Source: an uncultured Bacteroidota bacterium
GTDB taxonomy: Bacteria > Bacteroidota > Bacteroidia > JABEUT01
DNA length: 50,960 nucleotides
Assembly (NCBI GenBank): GCA_903863935.1
Contig: CAIPDV010000030.1
Coordinates: 1-50,960, forward strand
Direction of reading: 5' to 3'
Part shown: positions 8,116 through 17,866 of the stretch, piece by piece
How the letters are laid out: each line of letters opens with the position of its first letter
Position numbering within the stretch: the stretch's first letter is position 1
The notes under the pieces: model-generated
Databases searched by the model: none
What the model was told of the DNA's origin: nothing
What the model saw: the letters and a program-made list of their open reading frames with translations, nothing else
Made by a program: the position numbers and the translations under genes

Positions 8116-9174
8116 ATGATAGAGTTCGCACATAAACAGTTTTTCTATGCTTTGGCAGTTTTGCCAATGCTAGTTGCTGTGTATTTGTTATCGCTCTATT
8201 TGCGTAAAAAAGCAATCGACCGGTTTGGTGAAACGAGTCTATTTAAACGCCTGACTAAAGAGAGCTCATTATCAAAGAAAAATCTGAAATTTATTTTGGC
8301 TTTAATTTCTTTAACCTTTGTAATTTTTGCAATGATAGACCCGGAAACCGGTGCTCACATGGAGAATGTGAATACGAGTGGTTCTGATATTGTAATTACG
8401 CTGGATGTTTCAAATAGTATGAATGCGCAGGATATTCAGCCTAGCCGTTTGGAAAGGTCTAAAGAAGCGATTCAGCAGCTGATCAATAAACTACATGGCG
8501 ACCGTATAGGTATTGTAATATTTGCAGGGCAATCAGTTGTTCAGCTTCCCATTACTACGGATTATAATTCTGCGAAACTGTTTCTTTCTGAGATCAGGTC
8601 AGATTTAATACCAACTCAGGGTACTGCAATTGGAGGTGCTCTTGTTCGGTCGGTAAATCTTTTAATGGATGAATCTGACAGTAATTTTTCCAAAAGGAGT
8701 AAATCAATTATCCTGATAACAGACGGTGAAAATTTTGAGGATGATGCGGTAGAGGCTGCAAAGGAGGCTGCAAACAAGGGCATAGTTATTCATACGGTTG
8801 GTATCGGTTCGCCGGAAGGCGTTCCAATACCTGTCTCATCTAACGGAAAGGACAATAGCTTTAAAAAAGATAAAGACGGAAGTACCGTTATAACGAAATT
8901 AAATATTAATCTTTTGCAGCAAATTGCAATGAATGCTGGCGGAATATGTGTTCGTGCTACGTCATCGGATGTTGGATTAGATAGAATTGCAGAGCAGATT
9001 GCAAAAATGAAAAAAGAGAAAATTACTATAAAGCGATACAGGGATTATAATGAACATTTTATACCATTTATATTCATCGCCTTTATACTGCTTACTATCG
9101 ACATTTTTGTAACAGAGAAAAAAACAAAATGGTACAGACAATTAAACTTATTTGGAAAATCAGATGAGAAATAG
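8116..9174 (+). CDS. batB: BatB, VWA-domain membrane protein
   Basis: This 352-residue paralogue of the upstream protein has N-terminal hydrophobic segments (about 10-28 and 58-74), a VWA domain with MIDAS motif DVSNS at residues 97-101, and a C-terminal hydrophobic helix (FIPFIFIAFILLTIDIFV). The adjacent batA/batB pair with the same topology is typical and may form a heteromeric membrane complex; this is inferred. The batC ATG at 9164 lies inside the end of this gene. Confidence 0.92.
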   Translation: MIEFAHKQFFYALAVLPMLVAVYLLSLYLRKKAIDRFGETSLFKRLTKESSLSKKNLKFILALISLTFVIFAMIDPETGAHMENVNTSGSDIVITLDVSNSMNAQDIQPSRLERSKEAIQQLINKLHGDRIGIVIFAGQSVVQLPITTDYNSAKLFLSEIRSDLIPTQGTAIGGALVRSVNLLMDESDSNFSKRSKSIILITDGENFEDDAVEAAKEAANKGIVIHTVGIGSPEGVPIPVSSNGKDNSFKKDKDGSTVITKLNINLLQQIAMNAGGICVRATSSDVGLDRIAEQIAKMKKEKITIKRYRDYNEHFIPFIFIAFILLTIDIFVTEKKTKWYRQLNLFGKSDEK

Positions 9175-9766
9175 GTTGAACATATTAATTCTATTTAGTT
9201 GCGTTTTCACCGGGCCAGCCGTAATATTTGCACAACAAGGGAATCTTCATATCCGGAATGGTAACAAGGCTTATGCAAATAGTGATTATAAAACAGCTGC
9301 CGATGAATATCAGCAGGCTTTGAATGATAAATCAGCTGAACTGAAAGCGAAATTCAATATTGGCGACGCATACTACCGCCAGGGGCAATATGATCAGGCT
9401 ATAGAGCAGTATCAAAGTGCTTTAGCTCTTACAAAAGATGAGATTCTAACGGCTCATGCGTATCACAATATTGGTAATTCGTACCTTGCTAAAAAAAAAT
9501 ACGAGGAAAGCATTAAAGCCTTCAAGAATGCTTTGAAAGCGAATTGTAAGGATGAAGATACGCGCTATAATCTTGCTTATGCAGAGGCTATGGCTAATCC
9601 AAAAAAGCAGCAACAGCAACAACAGCAGCAAAAGCCCCAGCAGCAACAATCTGATATAAATAAGCAAAATGCCAAGCAAATTCTCGATGCGTTGGAAAAT
9701 GATGAAAAAAACAAGAACAAACAAAAACAACCTGTGCAAAAAAAGCAGATTGAAAAAGATTGGTAA
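9164..9766 (+). CDS. batC: BatC, secreted TPR protein with a polyglutamine tract
   Basis: From the ATG at 9164 (an in-frame TTG at 9152 also exists) the product is 200 residues. It has a signal peptide ending near VIFAQ, three tetratricopeptide-like repeats (GNKAYANSDYKTAADEYQQAL, AKFNIGDAYYRQGQYDQAIEQYQ and AYHNIGNSYLAKKKYEESIKAFK) and a low-complexity tail. The tail holds a Gln-rich run encoded by mixed CAG/CAA codons at about 9608-9650, followed by Lys/Gln/Asn. BatC is the usual periplasmic TPR partner of BatB. Its end overlaps the frame of batD by several bases. Confidence 0.9.
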   Translation: MRNRLNILILFSCVFTGPAVIFAQQGNLHIRNGNKAYANSDYKTAADEYQQALNDKSAELKAKFNIGDAYYRQGQYDQAIEQYQSALALTKDEILTAHAYHNIGNSYLAKKKYEESIKAFKNALKANCKDEDTRYNLAYAEAMANPKKQQQQQQQQKPQQQQSDINKQNAKQILDALENDEKNKNKQKQPVQKKQIEKDW

Positions 9767-9768
9767 AG

Positions 9769-11598
9769 ATGTATAAATGGAGAATTAAAATAGCGTTTGT
9801 ATTTTTGCTTTTATTAGGAGGCTTTGTTTCGTTTGTGAATGCGCAAACTCTTACAGCAGGTGCTTCCCCAACCTCTGTTGTTGTTGGGCAGGAAGTGCAG
9901 GTTGAATTTACAGTAAATGCAGAAGGAACCGGATTTACACCTCCGGATTTTAAAGGATTCTCAGTTGTTGGAAGTGGTACCGGCGGAGGCTGGAGTGGAG
10001 GAAGTGGGGGAAGCGGGACAGTTACACATACGTTTATCTATTTTCTCGTAGCAAAATCGGAAGGAACATTTACAATAGAACCGGCAAGCATTAAATGTAA
10101 CGGAAAAACTATTACTTCGAATAAGCTTACTATTAAGGTTAGCAAAGGAGCTTCGGCCCAGCCGGCGCAATCTCAAACCCAGACACAAGCCCCTCAGGGA
10201 AACAGCAACAGTGCCGGACAAGGTACAGTAGACAAAAAGAACTTCTTTATTAGAATTGTTCCAAGCAAAACGAAAGCATATGTAGGAGAGGAAATAGCGT
10301 CAACCCTTAAAGTTTACTATAGGGTTCAGCACGAAGGTGGCCAGTTGCAGGAACCCCCTGATTACTCCGGATTTTATACGGAGGATATTCCTCAAAACCA
10401 AAAAAGCCAGGTAACAACAACCAGGGAAACCATAAATGGACTCCAATATAATGTAGATGCTTTTCCTCAAAAAATATTATTCCCTCAGCACTCGGGCAAG
10501 TTGAAAATAGGTGGCTGTACTGCTCAATTTATTGTTGACGAGGCAGTGCGTGAAGCATTACCTTTTGGTGGATATATAACAACATACGAAAGAGTTCCTG
10601 TTGTTACAAAAAGTGAACCTGTTACAATTGAAATATTGCCGCTACCCAAAACAGAGAAGCGATTTTCCGGTGCTGTGGGCGAAATAACATTGAAGAGTGA
10701 ACTGGATAAAGAGAAAGTAAAGGCAAATGAGGCAATAAATCTCACCATAACTTTTTCCGGCTCAGGTAATCTTAAACTGCTCGATACATTACCACTGCAA
10801 TTTCCACCTGACTTTGATAAATATGACCCTAAAGTAACCGACCATCTTACGGTTACTTCAGCAGGAGTTTCCGGGTCTCGCTCATTCAATTATTTGCTGA
10901 TTCCACGTCATCCGGGCAATTATAAAATACCTGCGGTTGAGTTTACATATTTCAATGCAAAGAATAAGGAATATGTTACACTTTCCCTGCCTGAATATAA
11001 TATTGACGTTAGTAAAGGCGATAACAATTCATCCTCTGTTACGGTATCCGGTCCGGTAAACAAGGAGGACGTAAAAACGTTAGGCTCAGATATACGTTAC
11101 ATTCATCCCGGGCATGAATCGTTTTATCAATCCGATAGTTTTTTTCTGTATTCATTTCCTTTCTTCGCTGCAATAATTGTGCCATTATTGATGTTTGCAG
11201 GTTTTGTTATTGCGAGGAGAAGATATATGGAACTACACAAAGATACAGTAGAGTTAAAGAAAAGAGGTGCAACAAAAATGGCTAAAAAAAGGCTGAAGAC
11301 AGCACAAAAGAATATTGCTTCGGGTAACAAAGAAATATTTTATGCTGAGTTACTGAAAGCACTTAATGGATATTTCAGCGATAAATTCACAATTCCCTTG
11401 GCCGATCTGTCACGTGATACTATAGCCTCGAATCTTGCACAAAAAAATGTAAAAGATGAAACATTGCAAATGGTAAATAAAACGTTAGATGATTGTGAAT
11501 TTGCAAGGTATGCGCCCGGAGCACTAACCGGAAATCTGGAAGAGGTATACACTTCGGCTGTAAAACTTATAACACTTTTGGAAGATGAAATTTCGTAG
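9769..11598 (+). CDS. batD: BatD, oxygen-tolerance membrane protein
   Basis: The product is 609 residues from the ATG at 9769; an in-frame TTG at 9760 lies within batC. It has a signal peptide (to about FVNAQ), repeated Ig-like beta domains opening with LTAGASPTSVVVGQEVQVEF, a Gln/Ser-rich linker near residues 135-155, a transmembrane helix about 465-485, and a cytoplasmic helical tail with LLKALNGYFSDKF. That is the BatD (oxygen-tolerance) family architecture. It overlaps batE by 14 bases. It probably organises the Bat complex from the periplasmic side; this is inference. Confidence 0.93.
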   Translation: MYKWRIKIAFVFLLLLGGFVSFVNAQTLTAGASPTSVVVGQEVQVEFTVNAEGTGFTPPDFKGFSVVGSGTGGGWSGGSGGSGTVTHTFIYFLVAKSEGTFTIEPASIKCNGKTITSNKLTIKVSKGASAQPAQSQTQTQAPQGNSNSAGQGTVDKKNFFIRIVPSKTKAYVGEEIASTLKVYYRVQHEGGQLQEPPDYSGFYTEDIPQNQKSQVTTTRETINGLQYNVDAFPQKILFPQHSGKLKIGGCTAQFIVDEAVREALPFGGYITTYERVPVVTKSEPVTIEILPLPKTEKRFSGAVGEITLKSELDKEKVKANEAINLTITFSGSGNLKLLDTLPLQFPPDFDKYDPKVTDHLTVTSAGVSGSRSFNYLLIPRHPGNYKIPAVEFTYFNAKNKEYVTLSLPEYNIDVSKGDNNSSSVTVSGPVNKEDVKTLGSDIRYIHPGHESFYQSDSFFLYSFPFFAAIIVPLLMFAGFVIARRRYMELHKDTVELKKRGATKMAKKRLKTAQKNIASGNKEIFYAELLKALNGYFSDKFTIPLADLSRDTIASNLAQKNVKDETLQMVNKTLDDCEFARYAPGALTGNLEEVYTSAVKLITLLEDEIS

Positions 11599-12367
11599 TT
11601 CATATTTGGTATTTAGTATAATGTTTTGTTTAGGATTAGTAAATCCGGCAAAAATTTTTGCTGCAAAGCAAGCAGAGTATATACCAATGGATAGTGGTAA
11701 TGAAGAATATATTAAAGGCAATTTTTCGAAAGCATTGGTATATTACCAAAGGTTCATTAATAATGGTATAGAATCAGCACAGGCATTTTATAACATTGGC
11801 AATTGTTATTATAAACTGAATGAGTTCCCGAAAGCAATCCTCTTTTATGAGAAGGCAGAAAAGCTTGCTCCGGGGGATGCGGATATTCAATATAATCTTC
11901 AAATGGCCAATCAAAAGATTACGGATAAGTTACCGGCAGAAGTACCTATGTTTTTAACTACTGGTTGGAGAAAATTTGTAAACAAGTTTACAGAAAAGCA
12001 ATGGGCATTAGTTTGCGTATGGCTACTATGCGGCAGCTTGATGTTGTTCGGCTTATACCTTTATTTTTCTCAATTATTTTTGAAGCAGTTAAGTTTTTGG
12101 ACGGCTTGTGTGGTGTTTATTTTTTGTTTGTTTACTTTTTATTTGGCCAACAAACAGTATGATTCTTTAAACTCCCATGATACTGCTATAGTAATGGCGG
12201 CAACAGTTACAGTGAAAGGAGCTCCCGAAGATAAGGCTACGGCTTTATTTGTAATTCATGAAGGTACCAAAGTTGCAATTGTGAAAAACGAAGGCGATTG
12301 GACGGAAGTAAAACTTCCGAATGGTAATGAGGGATGGCTTATTAGTACAGATATTAGTGCCATCTGA
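11585..12367 (+). CDS. batE: BatE, TPR plus SH3-like protein
   Basis: This 260-residue protein has a signal peptide, two TPR-like repeats (AFYNIGNCYYKLNEFPKAIL region), and two hydrophobic segments (about 139-160 and 167-188). A C-terminal bacterial SH3-like domain ends VKNEGDWTEVKLPNGNEGWL. TPR + membrane + SH3 is the BatE layout, and it is the last gene of the operon. The ATG lies inside the end of batD, so its translation is probably coupled. A further 90 bases separate it from rmuC. Confidence 0.9.
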   Translation: MKFRSSYLVFSIMFCLGLVNPAKIFAAKQAEYIPMDSGNEEYIKGNFSKALVYYQRFINNGIESAQAFYNIGNCYYKLNEFPKAILFYEKAEKLAPGDADIQYNLQMANQKITDKLPAEVPMFLTTGWRKFVNKFTEKQWALVCVWLLCGSLMLFGLYLYFSQLFLKQLSFWTACVVFIFCLFTFYLANKQYDSLNSHDTAIVMAATVTVKGAPEDKATALFVIHEGTKVAIVKNEGDWTEVKLPNGNEGWLISTDISAI

Positions 12368-12457
12368 CAGTTTTTTCAAAAAGATTTTCTTACTTTGCAG
12401 AAGCCTTAAATCTTTTGGGCAAATTGGTGCTGTAATAAACAAAGTAATAATAGTGTT

Positions 12458-13774
12458 ATGCTTTTAGGTCTTTTTATCGGATTAGTAATTGGAATAGTTG
12501 TAGGATATTTGTTTTTAAAAACTACAGTTCTTAAACACAGTATCCCAAATACTGATATTGAGCAACGATATGTCAGCAAAGAATTGTATCAGAATACATT
12601 AGACCGTTTAAAAGAAAAGGAAGCAAGTTTTGGGGATTCAACAGGTAAAATAATTGAACTTACAACCCAACTTGCAACTTTAGAAGCTGAAAAGAAGAAT
12701 CAGGCCGAAAAGTTGAATACCCTGAAGCTTGATATGGAGAATCTGCATAACCAATCCAGAGAGCAATTCAGGAATCTGGCTAATGAAATTTTGGAAGAAA
12801 AGAGCCAGAAGTTCACGAACCAAAACAAGGAAAACATTGATGCAATAATGACTCCTTTGAGAGAAAGAATAAAAGAGTTTCAGGAAAAAGTAGAAAACGT
12901 TTATAAAATTGAATCAACTGAGCGGAATACGTTAAAAGGTGAGATAACAACTCTTGTAAGTCTGAACAAAATGATAAGTGAACAGGCCAATAATTTAGCC
13001 AATGCTTTAAAAGGAGATACTAAAAAACAGGGCAATTGGGGTGAAGTAGTTCTTGAAAGAATACTTGAAAGATCAGGACTAGAAAAGGACAGGGAATATA
13101 AAATACAATACAGTTTACAAAACGCTGAAGGCAGCCGCTTACAACCCGATGTGGTAGTTTTTCTGCCGAATAATAAGCATATTATTATTGACTCAAAAGT
13201 GTCGCTCACTGCTTACGAGTCCTTTATTAATGCTTCAACAGAGGAAGAAAAGAAACAGTACTTGCTTCGGCATTTAGTTTCCGTTAAAAAGCACATAGAT
13301 GAATTAAGTAAAAAGGATTATCAAAATCTTGTAGATATAAATACCCTTGATTTTGTGTTGCTGTTTATACCAATCGAATCATCATTCAGCATTGCATTGC
13401 AATCTGATAATGAATTGTTTAATTATGCACTTGATAAGAAGATTGTAATTGTGAGCCCTACTACATTATTAACAGCCCTTTATACGGTTGCAACATTATG
13501 GAAGCAGGAAAAGCAAGCCAAAAATGTAATTGAAATAGCCGAGGAAAGCGGTAAACTCTATGATAAGTTTCATGGTTTGATTGAGGATTTGTTAGATGTC
13601 GGGAAAAAGATGAATGCTGCCAAAGTAAGTTATGAAGAAGCTATGAAAAAAGCCACCAGTGGCCCAGGAAATATTGTAAAACGCATTGAAAATATTAAGA
13701 AACTGGGAGCCAAAGCATCTAAATCATTAGAGTCTATTTCTACAGATTTGGTGAATAAAGCACAGGAAGAGTAA
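12458..13774 (+). CDS. rmuC: DNA recombination protein RmuC
   Basis: This 438-residue RmuC family protein has an N-terminal membrane anchor (LLGLFIGLVIGIVVGYLFL) and a long coiled coil at about residues 45-190. The RmuC nuclease-like domain follows, with NWGEVVLERILERSGL, EGSRLQPDVVVFLPN, IIIDSKVSL and the C-terminal GPGNIVKRIENIKKLGAKASKSL motif. E. coli RmuC limits inversions at short repeats. A weak TACTTTG-like sequence lies at about 12391 upstream. It probably has its own transcript after the bat operon. Confidence 0.95.
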   Translation: MLLGLFIGLVIGIVVGYLFLKTTVLKHSIPNTDIEQRYVSKELYQNTLDRLKEKEASFGDSTGKIIELTTQLATLEAEKKNQAEKLNTLKLDMENLHNQSREQFRNLANEILEEKSQKFTNQNKENIDAIMTPLRERIKEFQEKVENVYKIESTERNTLKGEITTLVSLNKMISEQANNLANALKGDTKKQGNWGEVVLERILERSGLEKDREYKIQYSLQNAEGSRLQPDVVVFLPNNKHIIIDSKVSLTAYESFINASTEEEKKQYLLRHLVSVKKHIDELSKKDYQNLVDINTLDFVLLFIPIESSFSIALQSDNELFNYALDKKIVIVSPTTLLTALYTVATLWKQEKQAKNVIEIAEESGKLYDKFHGLIEDLLDVGKKMNAAKVSYEEAMKKATSGPGNIVKRIENIKKLGAKASKSLESISTDLVNKAQEE

Positions 13775-13802
13775 AAATATCGGGTTTGAGCCTTAATTAG
13801 CC

Positions 13803-13810
13803 TATATTTG
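13803..13810 (+). promoter_or_regulatory. -7 element for the GWxTD gene
   Basis: TATATTTG matches TAnnTTTG and lies 17 bases before the ATG at 13828. A TTTG at 13785-13788 could serve as a -33 box, but at 14 bases the spacing is short. Confidence 0.45.
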
Positions 13811-13827
13811 CACTACTAATATCAGTG

Positions 13828-15105
13828 ATGAAAACAGCAGGAAAAAGATTATTAACAGCTATTGTCGCAATAACCCTTTTTTCTTTTTTAGGTTGTTATA
13901 CTTCCAGCCGTGTAAGCAACGATAATATTGCGGATATGTATAAAACGGATCTGCACACATTGCATCCCGAATTTACTCTCCTTCACATAAATGATTCCAT
14001 ATCTGAGCTCTATTTTAAAATAAATGAAAGTGAGTTGTTGTATGAGCGCAAAACGCTTGCCGATAGTTTTGCTGCATCCGTTAAAATTTACTGTAGGGTA
14101 ACGCTGAATTACGAATCTCCATTAGTTTTAGACAGTGCCTCAACGGTGTTGAATTTTCAAAGTGCAACTAATAATAAAAAGGAATTTGCAGTAGGTACAA
14201 TTCCCTTAAAACTGAACCGGGGAGCTAAATATTTAATTACTATTGGAACATTTGATCTAATGAGCAAACGAAAGGAGATTTCATATATTGAAGCAAATAA
14301 ATCCGACTATTTAGGGAAACAGAATTTTTTAGTTCGTGATGAGGCAAGCGGCCATATTTTTTTCTCGAACACGTTTGATACAAATGCTAAGATCGCAATA
14401 CAATTTTTCCATCCGTTAACAAAAATAAAAGTAAAATTTTATCGTAATAAATTCCCGATTGCTGCACCGCCATTCAGTGCTGATGATTACGGGTCAGGAC
14501 AACTTGTTCCGGATTCGACTTTTACTATAATCCAAAGGAACGGGATTTTTCCTATAGTACTTAAGGCCAAAGGTATGTATCATTTAATGGCTGATTCGAA
14601 TGATATTTCCGGGATTACTCTTTACCGTTTTGATGACGGCTATCCAGATGTCACCGAGGCGTATCAAATGATTGCTCCGCTCAGGTACATTTCTTCGAAT
14701 GAAGAATTTGAAAAGTTAACCACATCAAAAACTCCAAAGCAAGCGGTTGATAATTTCTGGCTAACAGCTGCCGGAGGTAGCAAGGATAGGGCAAGAGAAC
14801 TTATCAAAGCCTATTATAACCGGATACAGGATGCCAATCGCTATTTCACATCTTTCGAGGAGGGTTGGAAAACCGACAGGGGAATGATATATTTGATTTT
14901 TGGTGTGCCAAATTATATTTACCGTACCTCAGCAGGAGAAACCTGGACTTATGGTGAAGAAAGAAATTACATGGCACTTACTTTCACATTCGTAAAACTG
15001 GAAAACCCATTTACAGATAACGATTATGCTTTGCAGCGTTCTGCTAATTATCGTAACCTGTGGTACAACTCAGTTGACCTTTGGAGAGAAGGTAGGGTAT
15101 ATTAA
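13828..15105 (+). CDS. GWxTD domain-containing lipoprotein
   Basis: The ATG at 13828 (directly after an in-frame GTG) gives a 425-residue protein with a lipobox (SFLGC) after a hydrophobic leader. The C-terminal third holds the GWxTD signature: FTSFEEGWKTDRGMIYLIFG, then GVPNYIYRTSAGETWTYGEE. GWxTD proteins are common in Bacteroidota and Acidobacteriota, and their function is unknown. The central part looks beta-rich. It is convergent with clpB, with 49 bases between the stops and no obvious terminator. Confidence 0.88.
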   Translation: MKTAGKRLLTAIVAITLFSFLGCYTSSRVSNDNIADMYKTDLHTLHPEFTLLHINDSISELYFKINESELLYERKTLADSFAASVKIYCRVTLNYESPLVLDSASTVLNFQSATNNKKEFAVGTIPLKLNRGAKYLITIGTFDLMSKRKEISYIEANKSDYLGKQNFLVRDEASGHIFFSNTFDTNAKIAIQFFHPLTKIKVKFYRNKFPIAAPPFSADDYGSGQLVPDSTFTIIQRNGIFPIVLKAKGMYHLMADSNDISGITLYRFDDGYPDVTEAYQMIAPLRYISSNEEFEKLTTSKTPKQAVDNFWLTAAGGSKDRARELIKAYYNRIQDANRYFTSFEEGWKTDRGMIYLIFGVPNYIYRTSAGETWTYGEERNYMALTFTFVKLENPFTDNDYALQRSANYRNLWYNSVDLWREGRVY

Positions 15106-15154
15106 GTTACGCTTTTGAGCTCACCACCTTCTTCTTATCCGTTTCAATCGGTTT

Positions 15155-17740
15155 TCAGAAAACCACATTGTCATCGAACACATCCATTACAATATCTGTA
15201 TTGCGTTCAATTTTGCCGGATAACAATTCTTTCGAAAGTTCATTCAGCACTTTTTTCTGAATAAGCCTTTTAATGGGTCTTGCGCCATATGAAGGGTCAA
15301 ACCCTGTGGCGGCAAGCCATTGAATAGCTTCATCGGTTGCAGTGAGGCGGATATTTTCTTCCAGCAATTTATTTACAAGCCCGCTGAATTGCATTTTAAC
15401 AATTGCATTGATATCCTTTTTTGTAAGCGGAGAGAACATTATCACTTCATCAATCCGGTTCAGGAATTCAGGGCGGAGGGTACGTCTTAGTAGTTCAAAT
15501 ACCTGTTCCTTCGTTGCTTCAAATACTCTTTCTTTATTACCTTTTTCAAGCTTCTCATAATTTCCCTGAATAATATCGGAGCCAATATTTGAGGTCATGA
15601 TAATAATGGTGTTTTTAAAATTCACCACACGTCCTTTGCTGTCTGTGAGCCTTCCATCATCAAGCACTTGCAGCAGAATATTGAATACATCTGGATTCGC
15701 TTTTTCAATTTCATCAAGCAGCACAACAGAATATGGTCTGCGTCTTACGGCTTCTGTAAGTTGTCCGCCTTCATCATATCCTACATAGCCCGGAGGAGCA
15801 CCAATAAGGCGCGATACACTATGCTTTTCCTGGTATTCGCTCATATCAATCCGTACCATATTGTTCTCGCTATTGAACAGGTATTCAGCCAATGCTTTTG
15901 CAACCTCGGTTTTACCAACCCCTGTAGTTCCCATAAATATAAAAGAACCCAACGGACGTTTGGTATCCTGCAAGCCTGCACGGCTGCGGCGGATAGCATC
16001 GGCAACAGCTTCAATGGCTTCGTTCTGTCCAATAACCCGTTTGTGCAATTCATCTTCCAGTAAAAGAAGTTTGTCTTTTTCGCCCTGAAGCATCTTATTG
16101 ACAGGTATGCCTGTCCAGCGTGAAACCACACGGGCAATATCTTCACGGTCCACTTCTTCTTTCAGCATTTGTGAACCTTTAGCCTTAATAGCATCCCATT
16201 TCTTTTCCATTTCTGCCAGCCTTTCCTCCGCTTCTTTTATTTTTCCGTACCGTATTTCGGCCACCTTGCCAAAATCACTTACCCGTTCAGCCTGTTCTGC
16301 TTCCAGTTTAAGATTTTCAATGTCTTTACGTATTTTGTGAATGGAGTTAACCACTTCTTTTTCCGAGGTCCATTGGGCTTTCAGGTCAGAACGCTTGTCG
16401 CTCAGTTCGGCTATTTCACGGTTAAGCTGGTTAAGTTTGTCCTTATCATTTTCGCGTTTTATAGCCTCACGTTCAATTTCCAATTGGCGTATCTTTCTTT
16501 CCGCTTCATCTAAATCAGCAGGAACAGAATTTATTTCCATTCTAAGTTTAGATGCAGCTTCATCAATAAGGTCAATCGCTTTATCAGGGAGGAAACGGTC
16601 ACTTATGTAACGTTGTGAAAGTTCAACAGCTGCAATGATGGATTCATCTTTAATACGCACTTTGTGATGACTTTCATATTTTTCTTTAATGCCGCGCAAA
16701 ATTGAAATGGCATCTTCTTCGCTTGGTTCATCCACCATCACCTTTTGAAAACGGCGTTCTAAAGCTTTATCTTTTTCAAAATATTTTTGATATTCGTTTA
16801 ACGTAGTTGCACCAATGGCGCGGAGTTGTCCTTTGGCAAGAGCCGGTTTCAAAATATTTGCAGCATCCATTGCTCCTTCACCGCCACCTGCGCCAACAAG
16901 TGTATGTATCTCATCAATGAACAGGATTACTTCATCCGATGAAGTAACTTCCTTAACTACGGCTTTCAGCCTTTCCTCAAACTCACCTTTATACTTTGCA
17001 CCTGCGATCAAAGCAGCCATATCAAGGGCGAAAATCCTTTTGGTTTTTAAGTTTTCCGGCACATCACCATTATTAATGCGCTGTGCGAGCCCTTCGGCAA
17101 TGGCAGTTTTACCTACCCCCGGTTCCCCTACTAATATTGGATTGTTCTTTGTCCTGCGGGAAAGTATTTGCAACACCCTGCGTATCTCTTCATCTCTGCC
17201 AATAACAGGATCAAGCTTACCGGCTTGTGCCATTGCATTTAAATCAATGGCATATTTATTTAGGGCATTGTATGTTTCTTCCTGGCCCGAACTGGTTACG
17301 GTGCTTCCTTTTCGTAATTCCAATATTCCTTTTTTAAGATCGGTCTCGGTAATACCGCTGTCTTTCATTAATTGGGAAATAGTGTCTTTGGTTGTAATAA
17401 TACCAAGCAGAAGATGTTCAATGGAAACATATTCATCTTTAAATTCCTTAATGAAGTTAGATGCCTTTGCAATTACCTGTTGAGATTCATTCGACAAATA
17501 TTGTCCGGCAGTGCCATCGGTTTTAGGGTATCGTTCAACAATCTTATCCAGCGCTTGTCTGAAAACAGGTATGTTGACGTTTAGTTTCTTAAAAAGAAAA
17601 GGAGTTACGTTTTGATCCACCTCTAAAATTCCTTTCAGAATGTGTCCGGTTTCTATTGCAGGACTGCCATTACCTACTGCCATTAACTGTGCTTGTTGTA
17701 TGGCTTCCTGCGATTTTAATGTGAAATTATTTAGATTCAT
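15155..17740 (-). CDS. clpB: ATP-dependent chaperone ClpB
   Basis: At 861 residues this is full-length ClpB. It has an N-domain with two Clp repeats, a first AAA+ module (Walker A GEPGVGKT; VILFIDEIHTLVGAGG), the long coiled-coil middle domain (about residues 400-530) that distinguishes ClpB from ClpA/C, and a second AAA+ module (Walker A GTTGVGKT; LIGAPPGYVGYDEGG; SVVLLDEIEKA). With DnaK it disaggregates heat-damaged proteins. No heat-shock promoter or CIRCE element is evident in the 126 bases separating it from the next gene upstream. Confidence 0.98.
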   Translation of the reverse strand: MNLNNFTLKSQEAIQQAQLMAVGNGSPAIETGHILKGILEVDQNVTPFLFKKLNVNIPVFRQALDKIVERYPKTDGTAGQYLSNESQQVIAKASNFIKEFKDEYVSIEHLLLGIITTKDTISQLMKDSGITETDLKKGILELRKGSTVTSSGQEETYNALNKYAIDLNAMAQAGKLDPVIGRDEEIRRVLQILSRRTKNNPILVGEPGVGKTAIAEGLAQRINNGDVPENLKTKRIFALDMAALIAGAKYKGEFEERLKAVVKEVTSSDEVILFIDEIHTLVGAGGGEGAMDAANILKPALAKGQLRAIGATTLNEYQKYFEKDKALERRFQKVMVDEPSEEDAISILRGIKEKYESHHKVRIKDESIIAAVELSQRYISDRFLPDKAIDLIDEAASKLRMEINSVPADLDEAERKIRQLEIEREAIKRENDKDKLNQLNREIAELSDKRSDLKAQWTSEKEVVNSIHKIRKDIENLKLEAEQAERVSDFGKVAEIRYGKIKEAEERLAEMEKKWDAIKAKGSQMLKEEVDREDIARVVSRWTGIPVNKMLQGEKDKLLLLEDELHKRVIGQNEAIEAVADAIRRSRAGLQDTKRPLGSFIFMGTTGVGKTEVAKALAEYLFNSENNMVRIDMSEYQEKHSVSRLIGAPPGYVGYDEGGQLTEAVRRRPYSVVLLDEIEKANPDVFNILLQVLDDGRLTDSKGRVVNFKNTIIIMTSNIGSDIIQGNYEKLEKGNKERVFEATKEQVFELLRRTLRPEFLNRIDEVIMFSPLTKKDINAIVKMQFSGLVNKLLEENIRLTATDEAIQWLAATGFDPSYGARPIKRLIQKKVLNELSKELLSGKIERNTDIVMDVFDDNVVF

Positions 17741-17866
17741 AATGTGTATATTCTAATAGTACTCTATCAAATACCGTTCCAAAGAATGTCAATGGTAATT
17801 TTGGCAGTAATATGTACCCTTTATAACCTATCCCTAAACAGGGGGAAAGTTAAGGAATGAGTATAA

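Noticed and set aside
15342-17584. Long plus-strand frames opposite clpB
   Set aside because: Shadows of a strongly coding gene on the other strand; no motifs.
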